In this document: one piece after another, positions 15,693 to 24,210 of the stretch
Layout: every line of letters begins with the position of its first letter
How positions within the stretch are numbered: the stretch's first letter is position 1
Source of the DNA: Levilactobacillus brevis ATCC 14869 = DSM 20054
GTDB taxonomy: Bacteria > Bacillota > Bacilli > Lactobacillales > Lactobacillaceae
Assembly (NCBI RefSeq): GCF_001433855.1
Contig: NZ_AZCP01000006.1
Location: 1 to 64,000, forward strand
Length of the DNA stretch: 64,000 nucleotides
Reading direction: 5' to 3'
Program-made: the position numbers and the translations under genes
Notes under the pieces: model-generated
Told to the model about the DNA's origin: nothing
The model's database searches: none
What the model saw: the letters and a program-made list of their open reading frames with translations, nothing else

Positions 15693-17078
15693 TTAAGTTA
15701 ACGGATAGTGCCGCGCCAAGTACTGTGCGAACACTTCTCGTAATAAGTCGTCATATAAAATTTGGTTCTTACCAACAATCGAAATTGTCGGGAAAAACGG
15801 AATAAACAGGTAATGATCTACCATTGCGATGCGATATTGACGGGTAGGTGACAAGGGTTCACCGCGCCACGTAACTTGATGAGTTACCGCATCATAGGCC
15901 AGACCTAGGTAATTGAGTTCGCCAAAGATTTTACCGCGAAAGCCCATCCCTTTTTGTGGGAACCGACGTAAAAATAACCGAGCCAGCTCAAATTCTTGGA
16001 CGAGCCGCCAAAGATCATAACCACTTAGTGTCACCGTCATTACGTGCATATTGTGCGGTAATAACTGATGCAGTTGATTTTGATTAACCACACCACTGGG
16101 CAAATCTTGTAGAAATAAGCCAGCGTTCAATATGGCTGCTTGCGTACCCGCATATTCCGCAATAGCATGCAGCCCTTCACGGACCAATCGGGGTTGTCCA
16201 GTGGGATCGGCTTCCATCGCTGTCGGTAAATTAGCGACTCGTTGCTCAGATAAGATGGATTCTCCCAGATCTTGTAAACCTGTAATCTCAGCAGTATCGC
16301 CATCCGCAACCGGTAACGTTGCCGTTTCCGTTACACTAGCCACCGCTGATTTCACCTGATGATCCGGTGTGATTGACAACTCAATCTTGCCGATATACCG
16401 CCCAAATTTGCCAGCTGCTGCTAGTAAGCTTTGATGATCATGTTCTCCATGTGGCAATAAGTGATGCGTATGACTGCCGATGATTACCGTGACCTGTGGA
16501 AACCGTTTGGCTAGTAAGCGATCGACATCCAGCCCAAGATGGGACAACAGCACACAGACATCGAACTGACCAGCGAAGCGCTGTAAGAGTGCCGCTAAGG
16601 TCGGTTGCACGTCTAAAATCTGCCACCCGGCCAACGGATAGGTTAGATGATACGGCGCCGTCAATCCCAGAATTAATAGCCGCGTCCCAGCCGCCGTTGT
16701 TAACAAGCGATGATCAATGGCCCAGTCTGGTAGTTCATGGGTGTCTGGTGTGCGTAAGTTACCCAGGATCACTGGAAAATTCGCATGGTCGTACAGGTGG
16801 TCTAATTGCGCCCGCACAAACCCCAGTCCTTCATTATTCCCAATCGTGACACCATCATACCCAATTTGATTCATTAACTGGATATTTTGCTGACCGTTAG
16901 TCGCTTCACTAACTGGATGTACCCGGTCAACGTGATCACCCAGATCAAAGGTGTACACCGTTGCCCCATCGGCCATCACTTGTTGGCGCGTTGTTTTGAG
17001 ATACCGCCGAATGCGCGGCCAATTTTCAAAATGCGAATGCAGGTCATTGGTGTGCAAGATTGTTATCCGTTCCATCAT
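15693..17078 (-). CDS. yunD: 5'-nucleotidase/2',3'-cyclic phosphodiesterase-like metallophosphatase (YunD)
   Basis: A 461-residue two-domain protein. The N-terminal calcineurin-like metallophosphoesterase carries the metal ligands: HTNDLHSHF (Asp12, His14), DLGDH (45-49), GNNEG (80-84), a SHLGLD loop and GSHTHH. The C-terminal domain resembles 5_nucleotid_C. There is no signal peptide, so unlike UshA it acts in the cytoplasm, as in Bacillus YunD. It would hydrolyse nucleotide phosphoesters. The frame starts ATG-ATG with GGAG upstream; either codon could be used. It is the first gene of yunD-yutD-yutF-TIGR01906. Confidence 0.9.
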   Translation of the reverse strand: MMERITILHTNDLHSHFENWPRIRRYLKTTRQQVMADGATVYTFDLGDHVDRVHPVSEATNGQQNIQLMNQIGYDGVTIGNNEGLGFVRAQLDHLYDHANFPVILGNLRTPDTHELPDWAIDHRLLTTAAGTRLLILGLTAPYHLTYPLAGWQILDVQPTLAALLQRFAGQFDVCVLLSHLGLDVDRLLAKRFPQVTVIIGSHTHHLLPHGEHDHQSLLAAAGKFGRYIGKIELSITPDHQVKSAVASVTETATLPVADGDTAEITGLQDLGESILSEQRVANLPTAMEADPTGQPRLVREGLHAIAEYAGTQAAILNAGLFLQDLPSGVVNQNQLHQLLPHNMHVMTVTLSGYDLWRLVQEFELARLFLRRFPQKGMGFRGKIFGELNYLGLAYDAVTHQVTWRGEPLSPTRQYRIAMVDHYLFIPFFPTISIVGKNQILYDDLLREVFAQYLARHYPLT

Positions 17079-17137
17079 CTCATTCTCCTCTTAACACTGC
17101 TTTTAATCCTACGGCATCCAAACGGAACGGTCAAGCG

Positions 17138-17746
17138 CTATTGTTTTTCACGGAACTCCTGAGCCTTACCCGTGACCATCTGTTCAATTTCCGTTGGTGA
17201 AAACGGCGTACCAAATGGAACACTGGTAGTCAAGTACCGTTGTTCCGGTGTATCAACACCAACGTTAATATTTTCTTTAACCGGAACAGCATAGTGATGA
17301 ATGTGCCCGTGCAAATTAATAATCTGATTGACAATCCCCAACATCATCGGATAATGCGTTAAGTAATATTGCCGATGATCGTACTTAATCAATGCTCCCA
17401 CATCATGAAAGGCAAATTTGGGTTGACCATGGTCACTAAAATTATGGGCCGCCAAGTATTTAAATAACGCTCGGCTATCATGATTGCCCTTAATCAATTC
17501 TAAATGACCGTTCAGTTGCGATAAGACATTGAAGACCGCCTCATCGGACTTGATGGCTGGTTTCGTAAAATATAGGGCAATGTCGCCCAAGTGATAAACC
17601 GTGTCCGTTTCAGCCACACGAGCATTCCAGTTATCAATAATGGTTTGATTCATTTCATCAACACTGGCAAACGGTCGTGGTGCAAAGTCGCTATCACCTA
17701 ATAAATCTTTGTGGAAAAAATGCGTATCTGATGTAAAGAATTGCAT
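17138..17746 (-). CDS. Calcineurin-like metallophosphoesterase (YjcH/Icc-type)
   Basis: A 202-residue phosphoesterase with the full metal-ligand set: FTSDTHFFH (Asp7, His9), HLGDIALY, IKGNHDS, LTHYP and NLHGHIHH. The frame stays open for another 109 codons into the neighbouring aldo/keto reductase, but the real start is the ATG at 17746, with AAAGGAGG 8 bases upstream and the motif within ten residues. The gene lies 14 bases after the aldo/keto reductase stop, so the two are probably co-transcribed. The substrate is unknown; it belongs to the phage-type or Icc-like group of small phosphoesterases. Confidence 0.9.
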   Translation of the reverse strand: MQFFTSDTHFFHKDLLGDSDFAPRPFASVDEMNQTIIDNWNARVAETDTVYHLGDIALYFTKPAIKSDEAVFNVLSQLNGHLELIKGNHDSRALFKYLAAHNFSDHGQPKFAFHDVGALIKYDHRQYYLTHYPMMLGIVNQIINLHGHIHHYAVPVKENINVGVDTPEQRYLTTSVPFGTPFSPTEIEQMVTGKAQEFREKQ

Positions 17747-17760
17747 CTGCTGAGCCTCCT

Positions 17761-18609
17761 TTATAACGTGTCCAGTGGTTGTTTGGTCGTAGGTGCAGGG
17801 AAAGCTTGGTCTAACTGTGCCAATTCTTCCGCCGTTAAGGTTAACGCACCAGCAGCGATATTTTGCTGCATGTGAGCAATCGAACTCGTTTGGGGAATTG
17901 CCAAGATCTGGGGTTGACGAATCACCCAAGCTAACAAAACTTGATAGACTGTGGCGTGATGAGCTGCCGCAACCTGCTGTACGATTGCGTTCGTTGTCAG
18001 ATGATGCCCCCAGACATCCCCCTGAGCAATCGGTGAGTAGGCAATCAACGGTAACTGATGGGCCCGCTGCCACGGGAGTACATCATATTCCAATCCACGA
18101 CTCCCCAAATGATAAAGGTCCTCATTGGCCGCCGCTTGATTGCCACCCGGGAGTGACCACAGTTCATTAAGATCCGCCTGATCAAAATTTGAAATTCCCC
18201 AGGCACGAATCTTGCCCGTCGTTTGTAGCTGCTGCAAGGTGCTTACAGTTTCAACCAAGGGAACAGTGCCCCGCCAGTGATACAAATATAAATCCAAATA
18301 ATCCGTGCGTAACCGCTGTAAACTGGCGTCTAAACTCACAGCCATTTTTTGCCGTGACGCATTTTCTGGCAAGACTTTAGAAATCAAAAATAAATCTTCC
18401 CGTCGTTCATTAGCCAGTGCTTCGCCAACCAGAGACTCAGCACGGCCTGCGCCATACATTTCAGCCGTGTCAATGACCCGGGCTCCGGCCGCGATTCCTG
18501 CTTGAATTGCCGCAATCTCTGCCGATCGTTGTGCCGGTTGATCGCCCATATGCCATGTGCCAATGCCGATAGCCGGAACAGTTTGTCCCGCAATGGTCAA
18601 TTGCTTCAT
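17761..18609 (-). CDS. Aldo/keto reductase (YtbE/perakine-type)
   Basis: A 282-residue NADPH-dependent oxidoreductase. The catalytic tetrad is complete: Asp47, Tyr52, Lys78 and His111 (RVIDTAEMYG, LISKVLP, YLYHWRG). The C-terminal IPQTSSIAHMQQN cofactor segment is present. It is not a close copy of the aldo/keto reductase at 4197. The substrate is unknown. It precedes the metallophosphoesterase at 17138 in a two-gene unit. Confidence 0.9.
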   Translation of the reverse strand: MKQLTIAGQTVPAIGIGTWHMGDQPAQRSAEIAAIQAGIAAGARVIDTAEMYGAGRAESLVGEALANERREDLFLISKVLPENASRQKMAVSLDASLQRLRTDYLDLYLYHWRGTVPLVETVSTLQQLQTTGKIRAWGISNFDQADLNELWSLPGGNQAAANEDLYHLGSRGLEYDVLPWQRAHQLPLIAYSPIAQGDVWGHHLTTNAIVQQVAAAHHATVYQVLLAWVIRQPQILAIPQTSSIAHMQQNIAAGALTLTAEELAQLDQAFPAPTTKQPLDTL

Positions 18610-18691
18610 CTTTAACGCCTCCGTTATTTACTTATTACCCCTATCCTAGCACTTCCCCCTATTTTTCGCTGGTTCCAATCCCTTATCTAAT

Positions 18692-18724
18692 CAAAAACAG
18701 GATCGGGTATGCTCACCGATCCTG
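18692..18724 (-). terminator. Terminator of the AAT-type permease gene
   Basis: On the minus strand CAGGATCGG / CCGATCCTG with an 8-base loop is followed by TTTTTGATT. Confidence 0.85.
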
Positions 18725-18731
18725 TCCTTGA

Positions 18732-20135
18732 TTAGTTTGAAGTTTTATCAGTTTGCGACCGGTTGTCTACAGCTTGTTGGTCATGCCAAACTTTTCCAAC
18801 ACTGAGTGCAACCAGCCAAGCCACTGATCCCATTAAGGCAATCAATGTATCCGTTCGGAACAGCAAGATGATCGCCACCATCGCCAGAAAGGCTAAAATA
18901 AAATAATCACTCCACGGGAAGAACGGCATCTTAAAATCAGTCGTTAAGCCATTGGCTAATTGTTGCTTTTTATATTTTAGATGCGCCACGACAATGGCTC
19001 CCCAGATAAAGAGAAAACAAGTGGTCGCAATACTAGAAACAAATGCAAAAACATGCCCGGGAATAATAAAGTTCAAGCCAACTGAAATAGCAATAACCAG
19101 CGTTGAAAATCGCAATGCATGAACCGGAACTTGCGCGTGCGACAATGTCCCCATTCGCCGAGCAAAGGCCCCTTTACCTTGGTACGTCAGCGAAAATAAC
19201 ATCCGGCCGGTTGTAAAGAGGGAACTGTTGCAGGCCGAAGCCGCCGCGGTCAATACAACGAAATTAATGACGGCCGCCGCCGATTGGATGCCCACGTTCT
19301 TAAAGACTTGAACGAACGGACTACTAGTTGGTGAGACTGCGGTCCACGGGTAAATACACATCAACGCCAATAGGGAACCTAAGTAAAATAAAATAATCCG
19401 CATCGGAATCTCATTAATCGCCTTAGGAATAACTTTTCGGGGGTTAGCCGTTTCTGAAGCGGTCATCCCGACCATTTCAATCCCCACAAAACTAAAGAGA
19501 ACCATTTGAAAGGATAGAAAGAACCCCTTAGCGCCGTTGGCAAAGAAGTGACCAGTAGTCAGGTTAGCTACACTGGCATGCCCCGCTGGCGTGGGAAAAT
19601 GAACCGCAACCATGTAAGCCCCCGCCAAGATCAGCGCAATAATAGCCACCACTTTAATAATGGCAAACCAAAACTCCGTCTCGCCAAACGCACTAACGGT
19701 AACAGAATTAAGTGTCAGCAAAACACCTAATAAGACAACTCCGGTGACCCATTGTGGTAAATGAGGAAACCAAAATTGCATGTATTGTCCTGCCGCTGTA
19801 ATTTCAGCCATTGCAATCGTAATCCAGCAAACCCAATAGGTCCAACCGGCAACGAAGCTCATATTATCGCCTAAATAACGTTTAATGAAATCAATGTAAG
19901 AATGTGCATCTAAGTCCGACAGTAACAGTTCACCGAGCGCGCGCATTAATAGAAAACACATCACGCCAGTTACTAAGTACGCCAGTAAAATAGCGGGTCC
20001 TGCTAAATGAATCGACTGCCCGGCGCCCAGAAATAAACCAGTTCCAATCGTGCCCCCCAGCGCGATGAGCTGAACGTGGCGACTTTGAAGTCCCCGCGAA
20101 AATTCTTGGGTTTCATTTGATTGACTTTTTTTCAT
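18732..20135 (-). CDS. Amino acid permease, AAT family (CycA/GabP-like)
   Basis: A 467-residue transporter with about 12 helices. Family signatures: GLQSRHVQLIALGGTIGTGL at the N-terminus, LGELLLSDLDAHSYIDF after helix 2, and FSFVGIEMVGMTASE in the middle, all typical of proton-coupled AAT permeases that import neutral or basic amino acids or D-alanine/glycine. The start is set at 20135, where AAAGGGGCG lies 7 bases upstream; the longer frame reads through a TATAAT box. A -10-like TATAAT lies near 20160, so the leader is very short. Substrate is not assignable. Confidence 0.88.
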   Translation of the reverse strand: MKKSQSNETQEFSRGLQSRHVQLIALGGTIGTGLFLGAGQSIHLAGPAILLAYLVTGVMCFLLMRALGELLLSDLDAHSYIDFIKRYLGDNMSFVAGWTYWVCWITIAMAEITAAGQYMQFWFPHLPQWVTGVVLLGVLLTLNSVTVSAFGETEFWFAIIKVVAIIALILAGAYMVAVHFPTPAGHASVANLTTGHFFANGAKGFFLSFQMVLFSFVGIEMVGMTASETANPRKVIPKAINEIPMRIILFYLGSLLALMCIYPWTAVSPTSSPFVQVFKNVGIQSAAAVINFVVLTAAASACNSSLFTTGRMLFSLTYQGKGAFARRMGTLSHAQVPVHALRFSTLVIAISVGLNFIIPGHVFAFVSSIATTCFLFIWGAIVVAHLKYKKQQLANGLTTDFKMPFFPWSDYFILAFLAMVAIILLFRTDTLIALMGSVAWLVALSVGKVWHDQQAVDNRSQTDKTSN

Positions 20136-20293
20136 CTTAATCGCCCCTTTGTTGAAATACATTATACACGGCTGATAGATTAACGCTAGCGACCACCTAA
20201 TGGCATTCCTCCAGCCAAGACGGCCTCAACCGCGGTATAAAAGAATTTCATTCATCTTATACATATATAAATGATACTTGTTCAACTTTAGGT

Positions 20294-20328
20294 GAAAAAA
20301 AGACACGCTGGCTTTCTGCCAACGTGTC
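20294..20328 (-). terminator. Terminator of ackA
   Basis: On the minus strand GACACGTTGGC / GCCAGCGTGTC with loop AGAAA is followed by seven T residues. Confidence 0.9.
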
Positions 20329-20340
20329 AGTCAATCGATC

Positions 20341-21531
20341 TTATTTCCGTAAACGCTCAATATCACGGACAATCATTAATTCCTCATCAGTTGGAATTAA
20401 GAGTGTCTTAATCTTTGAACCTGCCTTACTCAAGTCGCGTTCTACGCCACGAATGTTGTTCTTTTCAGAATCAACACCAATTCCAAAGTAAGCCAATTTA
20501 TCCGCAACCTCTTGACGAATGGTAATATCATTTTCGCCAACACCAGCCGTGAAGACAATCGCATCGGCACCACCTAATTCGGCTAGGTAAGCCCCAACGT
20601 AACGCACAATCCGGTTGATGAACATGTCCCGAGCTAACTTGGCCCGTGGATTCTTAGCTTGAACCTTTTCCAGATCTCGCATATCAGCTGATACACCAGA
20701 AACACCCACTAAGCCTGACTTCTTATTCAGAATGTTAATCATATCATTGGGCTTTTCAATGTTCAGCTTTTCCATCAAGTAAGCGACTAATGAGGCATCA
20801 ATATCCCCAGAACGGGTTGCCATTTCAATCCCAGCCAATGGCGTGAAGCCCATGGATGTATCATATGACTTGCCATCCTTGATCGCTGTAATTGAGCCAC
20901 CAGCACCCAAGTGCATCGTGATTAACTTCAGGTCTTCTAATGGCTTGCCCAACATTTCAGCAGCACGATGGGCAACGTAACGGTGGCTTGTCCCATGGGC
21001 ACCGTACTTCCGAGCGCCGTACTTTTCATAGTATTCGTAAGGAATGGCATACATGTAATTTTCTTGAGGCATTGACGTATGGAATGACGTGTCAAAGACC
21101 GCCACGCTCACCACGTTAGGCAAGATCTTCTTAAAGGCCTTGATGCCCATGGCTGCAGCTGGATTATGCAGTGGCGCGTATTCTGCCAAGTCTTCAATCT
21201 TTTGTAAGACATCGTCATCAATGATGGCTGAATCTTTGAATTCTTGCCCACCAGCAACGACACGGTGACCAACACCCGTGATTTCATCAAAGTTCGTAAT
21301 AATCTTGAGTTCAGTCAATTGGTCTAACATCAATTGAATAGCTTCGTTATGATCGTTGATATCTTGATGAGTTTCGTACTTTTGCCCATCACCATACTTG
21401 ATTTCAACTAACGAATTACCCAAACTAATCCGGTCAATGGCGCCTTCGGCAATAACTTCTTCTTCCGGCATCTGGAATAGTTTGAACTTTAATGTTGAAC
21501 TTCCGGCGTTAACGGCTAATGATTTTCCCAT
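20341..21531 (-). CDS. ackA: Acetate kinase
   Basis: A 396-residue enzyme of the normal length, converting acetyl phosphate and ADP to acetate and ATP. In lactic acid bacteria this gives the extra ATP of the phosphoketolase route. The signature NAGSSTLKFKLF is at 8-19. Further motifs are AVFDTSFHTSMP, the RKYGAHGTSHRYV loop and TAGVGENDITIR. AAGGAG precedes the ATG. It lies 16 bases after ytxK and is transcribed with it from the promoter at 22618-22646. The comG-ytxK-ackA order is conserved in lactobacilli. Confidence 0.97.
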   Translation of the reverse strand: MGKSLAVNAGSSTLKFKLFQMPEEEVIAEGAIDRISLGNSLVEIKYGDGQKYETHQDINDHNEAIQLMLDQLTELKIITNFDEITGVGHRVVAGGQEFKDSAIIDDDVLQKIEDLAEYAPLHNPAAAMGIKAFKKILPNVVSVAVFDTSFHTSMPQENYMYAIPYEYYEKYGARKYGAHGTSHRYVAHRAAEMLGKPLEDLKLITMHLGAGGSITAIKDGKSYDTSMGFTPLAGIEMATRSGDIDASLVAYLMEKLNIEKPNDMINILNKKSGLVGVSGVSADMRDLEKVQAKNPRAKLARDMFINRIVRYVGAYLAELGGADAIVFTAGVGENDITIRQEVADKLAYFGIGVDSEKNNIRGVERDLSKAGSKIKTLLIPTDEELMIVRDIERLRK

Positions 21532-21547
21532 GTAGTAACTTCTCCTT

Positions 21548-22570
21548 TTATTGACGATCCGTCAGTAGGTTTTGTTCTTCCCACTCGACGATTTCTGCGA
21601 CAAATTTCTGAAACGCTGACTGATCCTTAAATGATGGGAACTCACCCAACATCACCTGCTCAACTTGCTTGGCATTAGCGCCTGGCTTTTGTAAGAACAA
21701 GATTGCCTTTTGTGCATTCGCATTGGCAAATAACTCACTTGGCAAGTTCAGCAGTCCTTGTAGATAGACATTATTTGGCAACCATTTCAACAAGCCCTTG
21801 GCCGCCTCAGTTTGAAACAGCTGAGTTGGTACCAGGAAAACGCCAATTCCACCCGGCGTTAGCTGATTAACTGCTTGCTCCAACAATAGGTGGTGAACGA
21901 ATGAGTGGCCTTCGGTAGCATGCGTTTGAAAGTTAGCCGCATTATCATCGATTGGATAATAACCAATCGGCAAATCAGCCACAATCAAGTCGCTGGCCGG
22001 AACCAGCAATTGTTCCAAAGCATCTTGGTGAATGAGCTCAACCGGTAACCGTTGTAAATCACTCGACGTCTGCGCAATCGCTAGCATGGTATCATCATTG
22101 TCAACACCATACGCCGCAATCTCACCCGCAACCACATCTTTCAATTGCGCCAATACCGCTGTCAACAAATTCCCAGTCCCCACCGTTAAATCAAGCACCG
22201 TCAAATGTTGTTTATTCTTTTCTAAACGTGCAACCAAATATCCCATAATATACGCAATCGTATCTGGCGTTAGTTGGTGGTTGGCTTGAATGTCATCAAC
22301 TCGAATTGCCTTTAACATGGCCAATTGAACGGCCCGGCGAACCGTAGGCGCATCAAAACTTTGCCAATCGACTTGCTGATAAAGCGCCGTCAATTTAGCC
22401 ACAGTTAGTGCGTCTGGTTTCCCGTCTTCAACTTGAACTTGCCCGTTGAGGAGATTATCTCCCGTTTCAACGAAGGCATCTAAATAAGATGTGCTTAGCA
22501 CTGCTTGTAAGGTGGTCGTCGATTCATCTAACACCTTAAAGAGTGCTTCTGTCTGTTCTTGTGACAGCAC
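21548..22570 (-). CDS. ytxK: Class I SAM-dependent methyltransferase, YtxK family
   Basis: A 340-residue protein related to N6-adenine DNA methylases. The SAM-binding motif I reads VLDLTVGTGNLLTA (around 120-134). Acidic motif II is GVDNDDTML. The catalytic loop is VADLPIGYYP, with Asp-Leu-Pro-Ile in place of Asn/Asp-Pro-Pro-Tyr. There is no target-recognition domain, so it is not a restriction methylase. The family always sits between the comG genes and ackA in lactobacilli and its methylation target is unknown. It has its own promoter, separate from comG. Confidence 0.88.
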   Translation of the reverse strand: MLSQEQTEALFKVLDESTTTLQAVLSTSYLDAFVETGDNLLNGQVQVEDGKPDALTVAKLTALYQQVDWQSFDAPTVRRAVQLAMLKAIRVDDIQANHQLTPDTIAYIMGYLVARLEKNKQHLTVLDLTVGTGNLLTAVLAQLKDVVAGEIAAYGVDNDDTMLAIAQTSSDLQRLPVELIHQDALEQLLVPASDLIVADLPIGYYPIDDNAANFQTHATEGHSFVHHLLLEQAVNQLTPGGIGVFLVPTQLFQTEAAKGLLKWLPNNVYLQGLLNLPSELFANANAQKAILFLQKPGANAKQVEQVMLGEFPSFKDQSAFQKFVAEIVEWEEQNLLTDRQ

Positions 22571-22617
22571 GCTTCGCCTCCTTGTGAAATTGACCTGATT
22601 CGTTGTATCCGCTATCT

Positions 22618-22646
22618 ATAGTACCGATTTTTCGAAAGTTATTCAA
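22618..22646 (-). promoter_or_regulatory. Promoter of ytxK-ackA
   Basis: On the minus strand TTGAAT (22641-22646), 17 bases, TACTAT (22618-22623). It lies between the end of comGG and ytxK, so ackA expression need not depend on competence. Confidence 0.65.
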
Positions 22647-22665
22647 GCAATCTTTGTGGCTAATC

Positions 22666-22860
22666 CTATTTTAACGGCTTTACAGCGGTATGACCCGGTA
22701 CTTTTTTCACATGCTTGGTCGTTTGCTGCTTCAATCGTCGCGTGGCTTGGTTATACTCCGTGATTAACCGCGTTGTGCTCTCTCGCCGGGCAGCTTGACC
22801 ACTGACAACCAGTATCACTAATAGACTAATCCCCGCTAAGAAGAATAGTGCCCACAGCAT
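22666..22860 (-). CDS. comGG: ComGG-like competence pseudopilus protein
   Basis: A 64-residue protein with one N-terminal membrane helix (MLWALFFLAGISLLVILVVS) and a basic soluble tail. I place the start at 22860, where the comGF stop and the ATG overlap as TAATG and AAGGA lies 6 bases upstream; the same frame is open 34 codons further inside comGF. By position it is the ComGG minor pseudopilin, which is poorly conserved in sequence. It has no type IV prepilin cleavage motif. Function is inferred from its place as seventh comG gene. Confidence 0.65.
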   Translation of the reverse strand: MLWALFFLAGISLLVILVVSGQAARRESTTRLITEYNQATRRLKQQTTKHVKKVPGHTAVKPLK

Positions 22861-23282
22861 TAAGAATCCTTGCCGCGTAGATCCAGTAACACGTGCTGTG
22901 ATGGTAATCCCTCCTGTCGAATCGTCATTTTTACCAATCCTGAATAAGGTGTCGCCTGCCACTTAACCGCCACCACATGTTTCAATAATGGGTAATAACC
23001 TTGTCCCCGGCTATTGGTTAATTTTAAAATCTGGTGGTGTAATGAGACATGCACAGTCGTTTGCCGCTGTTGATCCCACAATTTGAGAATAGTGCCAGTT
23101 GTCGAGCAAAACTGATATTTCCCAGGTTGCTCCAAAACCCGGACCGCTTGATACCAAGCAACTGGATCATGTTGCAAGGGGCGCACCAACCGGCGATCCG
23201 TCCCGGTTGCCAATAAGAACAGGCCGCTCGCAACGACTAAAGCTAGTACGGCTTCAATCAGCGTAAATCCATGACGATTCAT
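22860..23282 (-). CDS. comGF: Competence minor pseudopilin ComGF
   Basis: A 140-residue prepilin-like protein. The cleavage motif is HGFTLIEAVL (Gly5|Phe6), followed by a hydrophobic helix. The body keeps the ComGF pattern (FCSTTGTILKLWD, then KWQATPYSGLVKMTI). It would be processed by ComC and assembled into the DNA-uptake pseudopilus. It overlaps comGE by 4 bases and comGG by 1 base, so translation is coupled. Confidence 0.82.
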   Translation of the reverse strand: MNRHGFTLIEAVLALVVASGLFLLATGTDRRLVRPLQHDPVAWYQAVRVLEQPGKYQFCSTTGTILKLWDQQRQTTVHVSLHHQILKLTNSRGQGYYPLLKHVVAVKWQATPYSGLVKMTIRQEGLPSQHVLLDLRGKDS

Positions 23283-23491
23283 GGCTGTGCCTCAGCCCAA
23301 GCTAGCAATGCTTGATCATGCCGATATCGAGCCTGCGTCAACTGCTCCTGACGTTGCTGGGCCAAATGTTCCGTTGTCAGTAACACGTGTTGGGCCGTTG
23401 TCACTGTCAAAGCGACAATACTTAACGCTAATAATGCATCTGGCAGTAACCAGCCTTGTCGCTTAATGCCGCTTTGATGTTGCGCCCACAT
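23279..23491 (-). CDS. comGE: ComGE-like minor pseudopilin
   Basis: A 70-residue protein with a short basic N-terminus (GIKRQGWLLPDALLALSIVALTV). The Gly13-Trp14 site followed by a hydrophobic helix resembles a degenerate prepilin motif. The soluble domain is very short. AGGAGGGG lies upstream of the ATG, inside comGD. Assignment as ComGE rests on position between comGD and comGF and on the prepilin-like start; sequence conservation in this family is weak. Confidence 0.65.
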   Translation of the reverse strand: MWAQHQSGIKRQGWLLPDALLALSIVALTVTTAQHVLLTTEHLAQQRQEQLTQARYRHDQALLAWAEAQP

Positions 23492-23912
23492 AAAAAATCG
23501 CCCCTCCTAATTGAAATGTCTGATACCACCACAAATGATTGGCCGTACTGAACCACTCAATCGTCAAGGCTGGCGCTGCACCGGTCGCTGAAATGCCCCA
23601 TTCATACGCACCACCCCGCCACTTCAACGATTTGGGTGGCGTCAAGCGATGTAATTCATGGTAGGGTGCCATCTGATAAAGCGTCAGTTCACCTGTCTGG
23701 CGATTGATTTTAACGGCTACCGGCCGTCGCTGCTGTTGCGCAACCTGACGACCCGCTGTCCACATTTGCTGCCAAGTAGACCAGAAGGCACGCTCAGCCA
23801 TTCGCTGGTATTGTCGATGGCTTTGCGTTCCAACTAAAACGGTTAAGCTCAAGGTAATAACTAAGACAAGGAGCGTTTCATATAACGTAAATCCCCGTTT
23901 ATTTTGATTCAT
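23463..23912 (-). CDS. comGD: Competence pseudopilin ComGD
   Basis: A type IV pilin-like protein of 149 residues. The cleavage motif is NKRGFTLYETLLVL, followed by a hydrophobic helix and a beta-rich body. It is a minor component of the DNA-uptake pseudopilus. Two starts are possible: ATG 23927 (154 residues) and ATG 23912. Neither has a clear Shine-Dalgarno sequence. I give the second because it puts the motif six residues from the start. The gene overlaps the end of comGC. Confidence 0.8.
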   Translation of the reverse strand: MNQNKRGFTLYETLLVLVITLSLTVLVGTQSHRQYQRMAERAFWSTWQQMWTAGRQVAQQQRRPVAVKINRQTGELTLYQMAPYHELHRLTPPKSLKWRGGAYEWGISATGAAPALTIEWFSTANHLWWYQTFQLGGAIFYVGATSKRH

Positions 23913-24210
23913 GAATCGCCTGGTCATCTTTGATATGAATACCCTCGCGTTTGGCTTGGGTTACCTGTTGGGGGGTCAAATACTTAGCCGCTTTAAGTTC
24001 TTGAAAGCTAACGGTCTTCGTGCCCTCATGATCATCCAAGTAAGCCGTTACTTGGCCCTGCACCACCGTCAGCATGGCCCCACCGTGGATGTGTTGGGCA
24101 TGGCGCCGCTGACCATTCAAGTTGGGCAAAATAATTAGGACCAATAGGGAAATAATAAATAAAACAATCGTCATCTCAATTAGCGTAAACCCTCGTCGCC
24201 GCTTAATCAT
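23899..24210 (-). CDS. comGC: Major competence pseudopilin ComGC
   Basis: A 103-residue protein with the classic prepilin signature RRRGFTLIEM (cleavage Gly7|Phe8) and a hydrophobic helix over 8-28. It is the main subunit of the pseudopilus that pulls DNA through the wall. AGGAGG lies 7 bases before the ATG. It overlaps comGB by 8 bases. The middle region QVTAYLDDHE and the terminal segment fit the family. Confidence 0.92.
   Translation of the reverse strand: MIKRRRGFTLIEMTIVLFIISLLVLIILPNLNGQRRHAQHIHGGAMLTVVQGQVTAYLDDHEGTKTVSFQELKAAKYLTPQQVTQAKREGIHIKDDQAIHESK

Noticed and set aside
17747-18073. 109-codon N-terminal extension of the metallophosphoesterase
   Set aside because: It overlaps the aldo/keto reductase gene and is compositionally random; a strong Shine-Dalgarno site marks the internal ATG.
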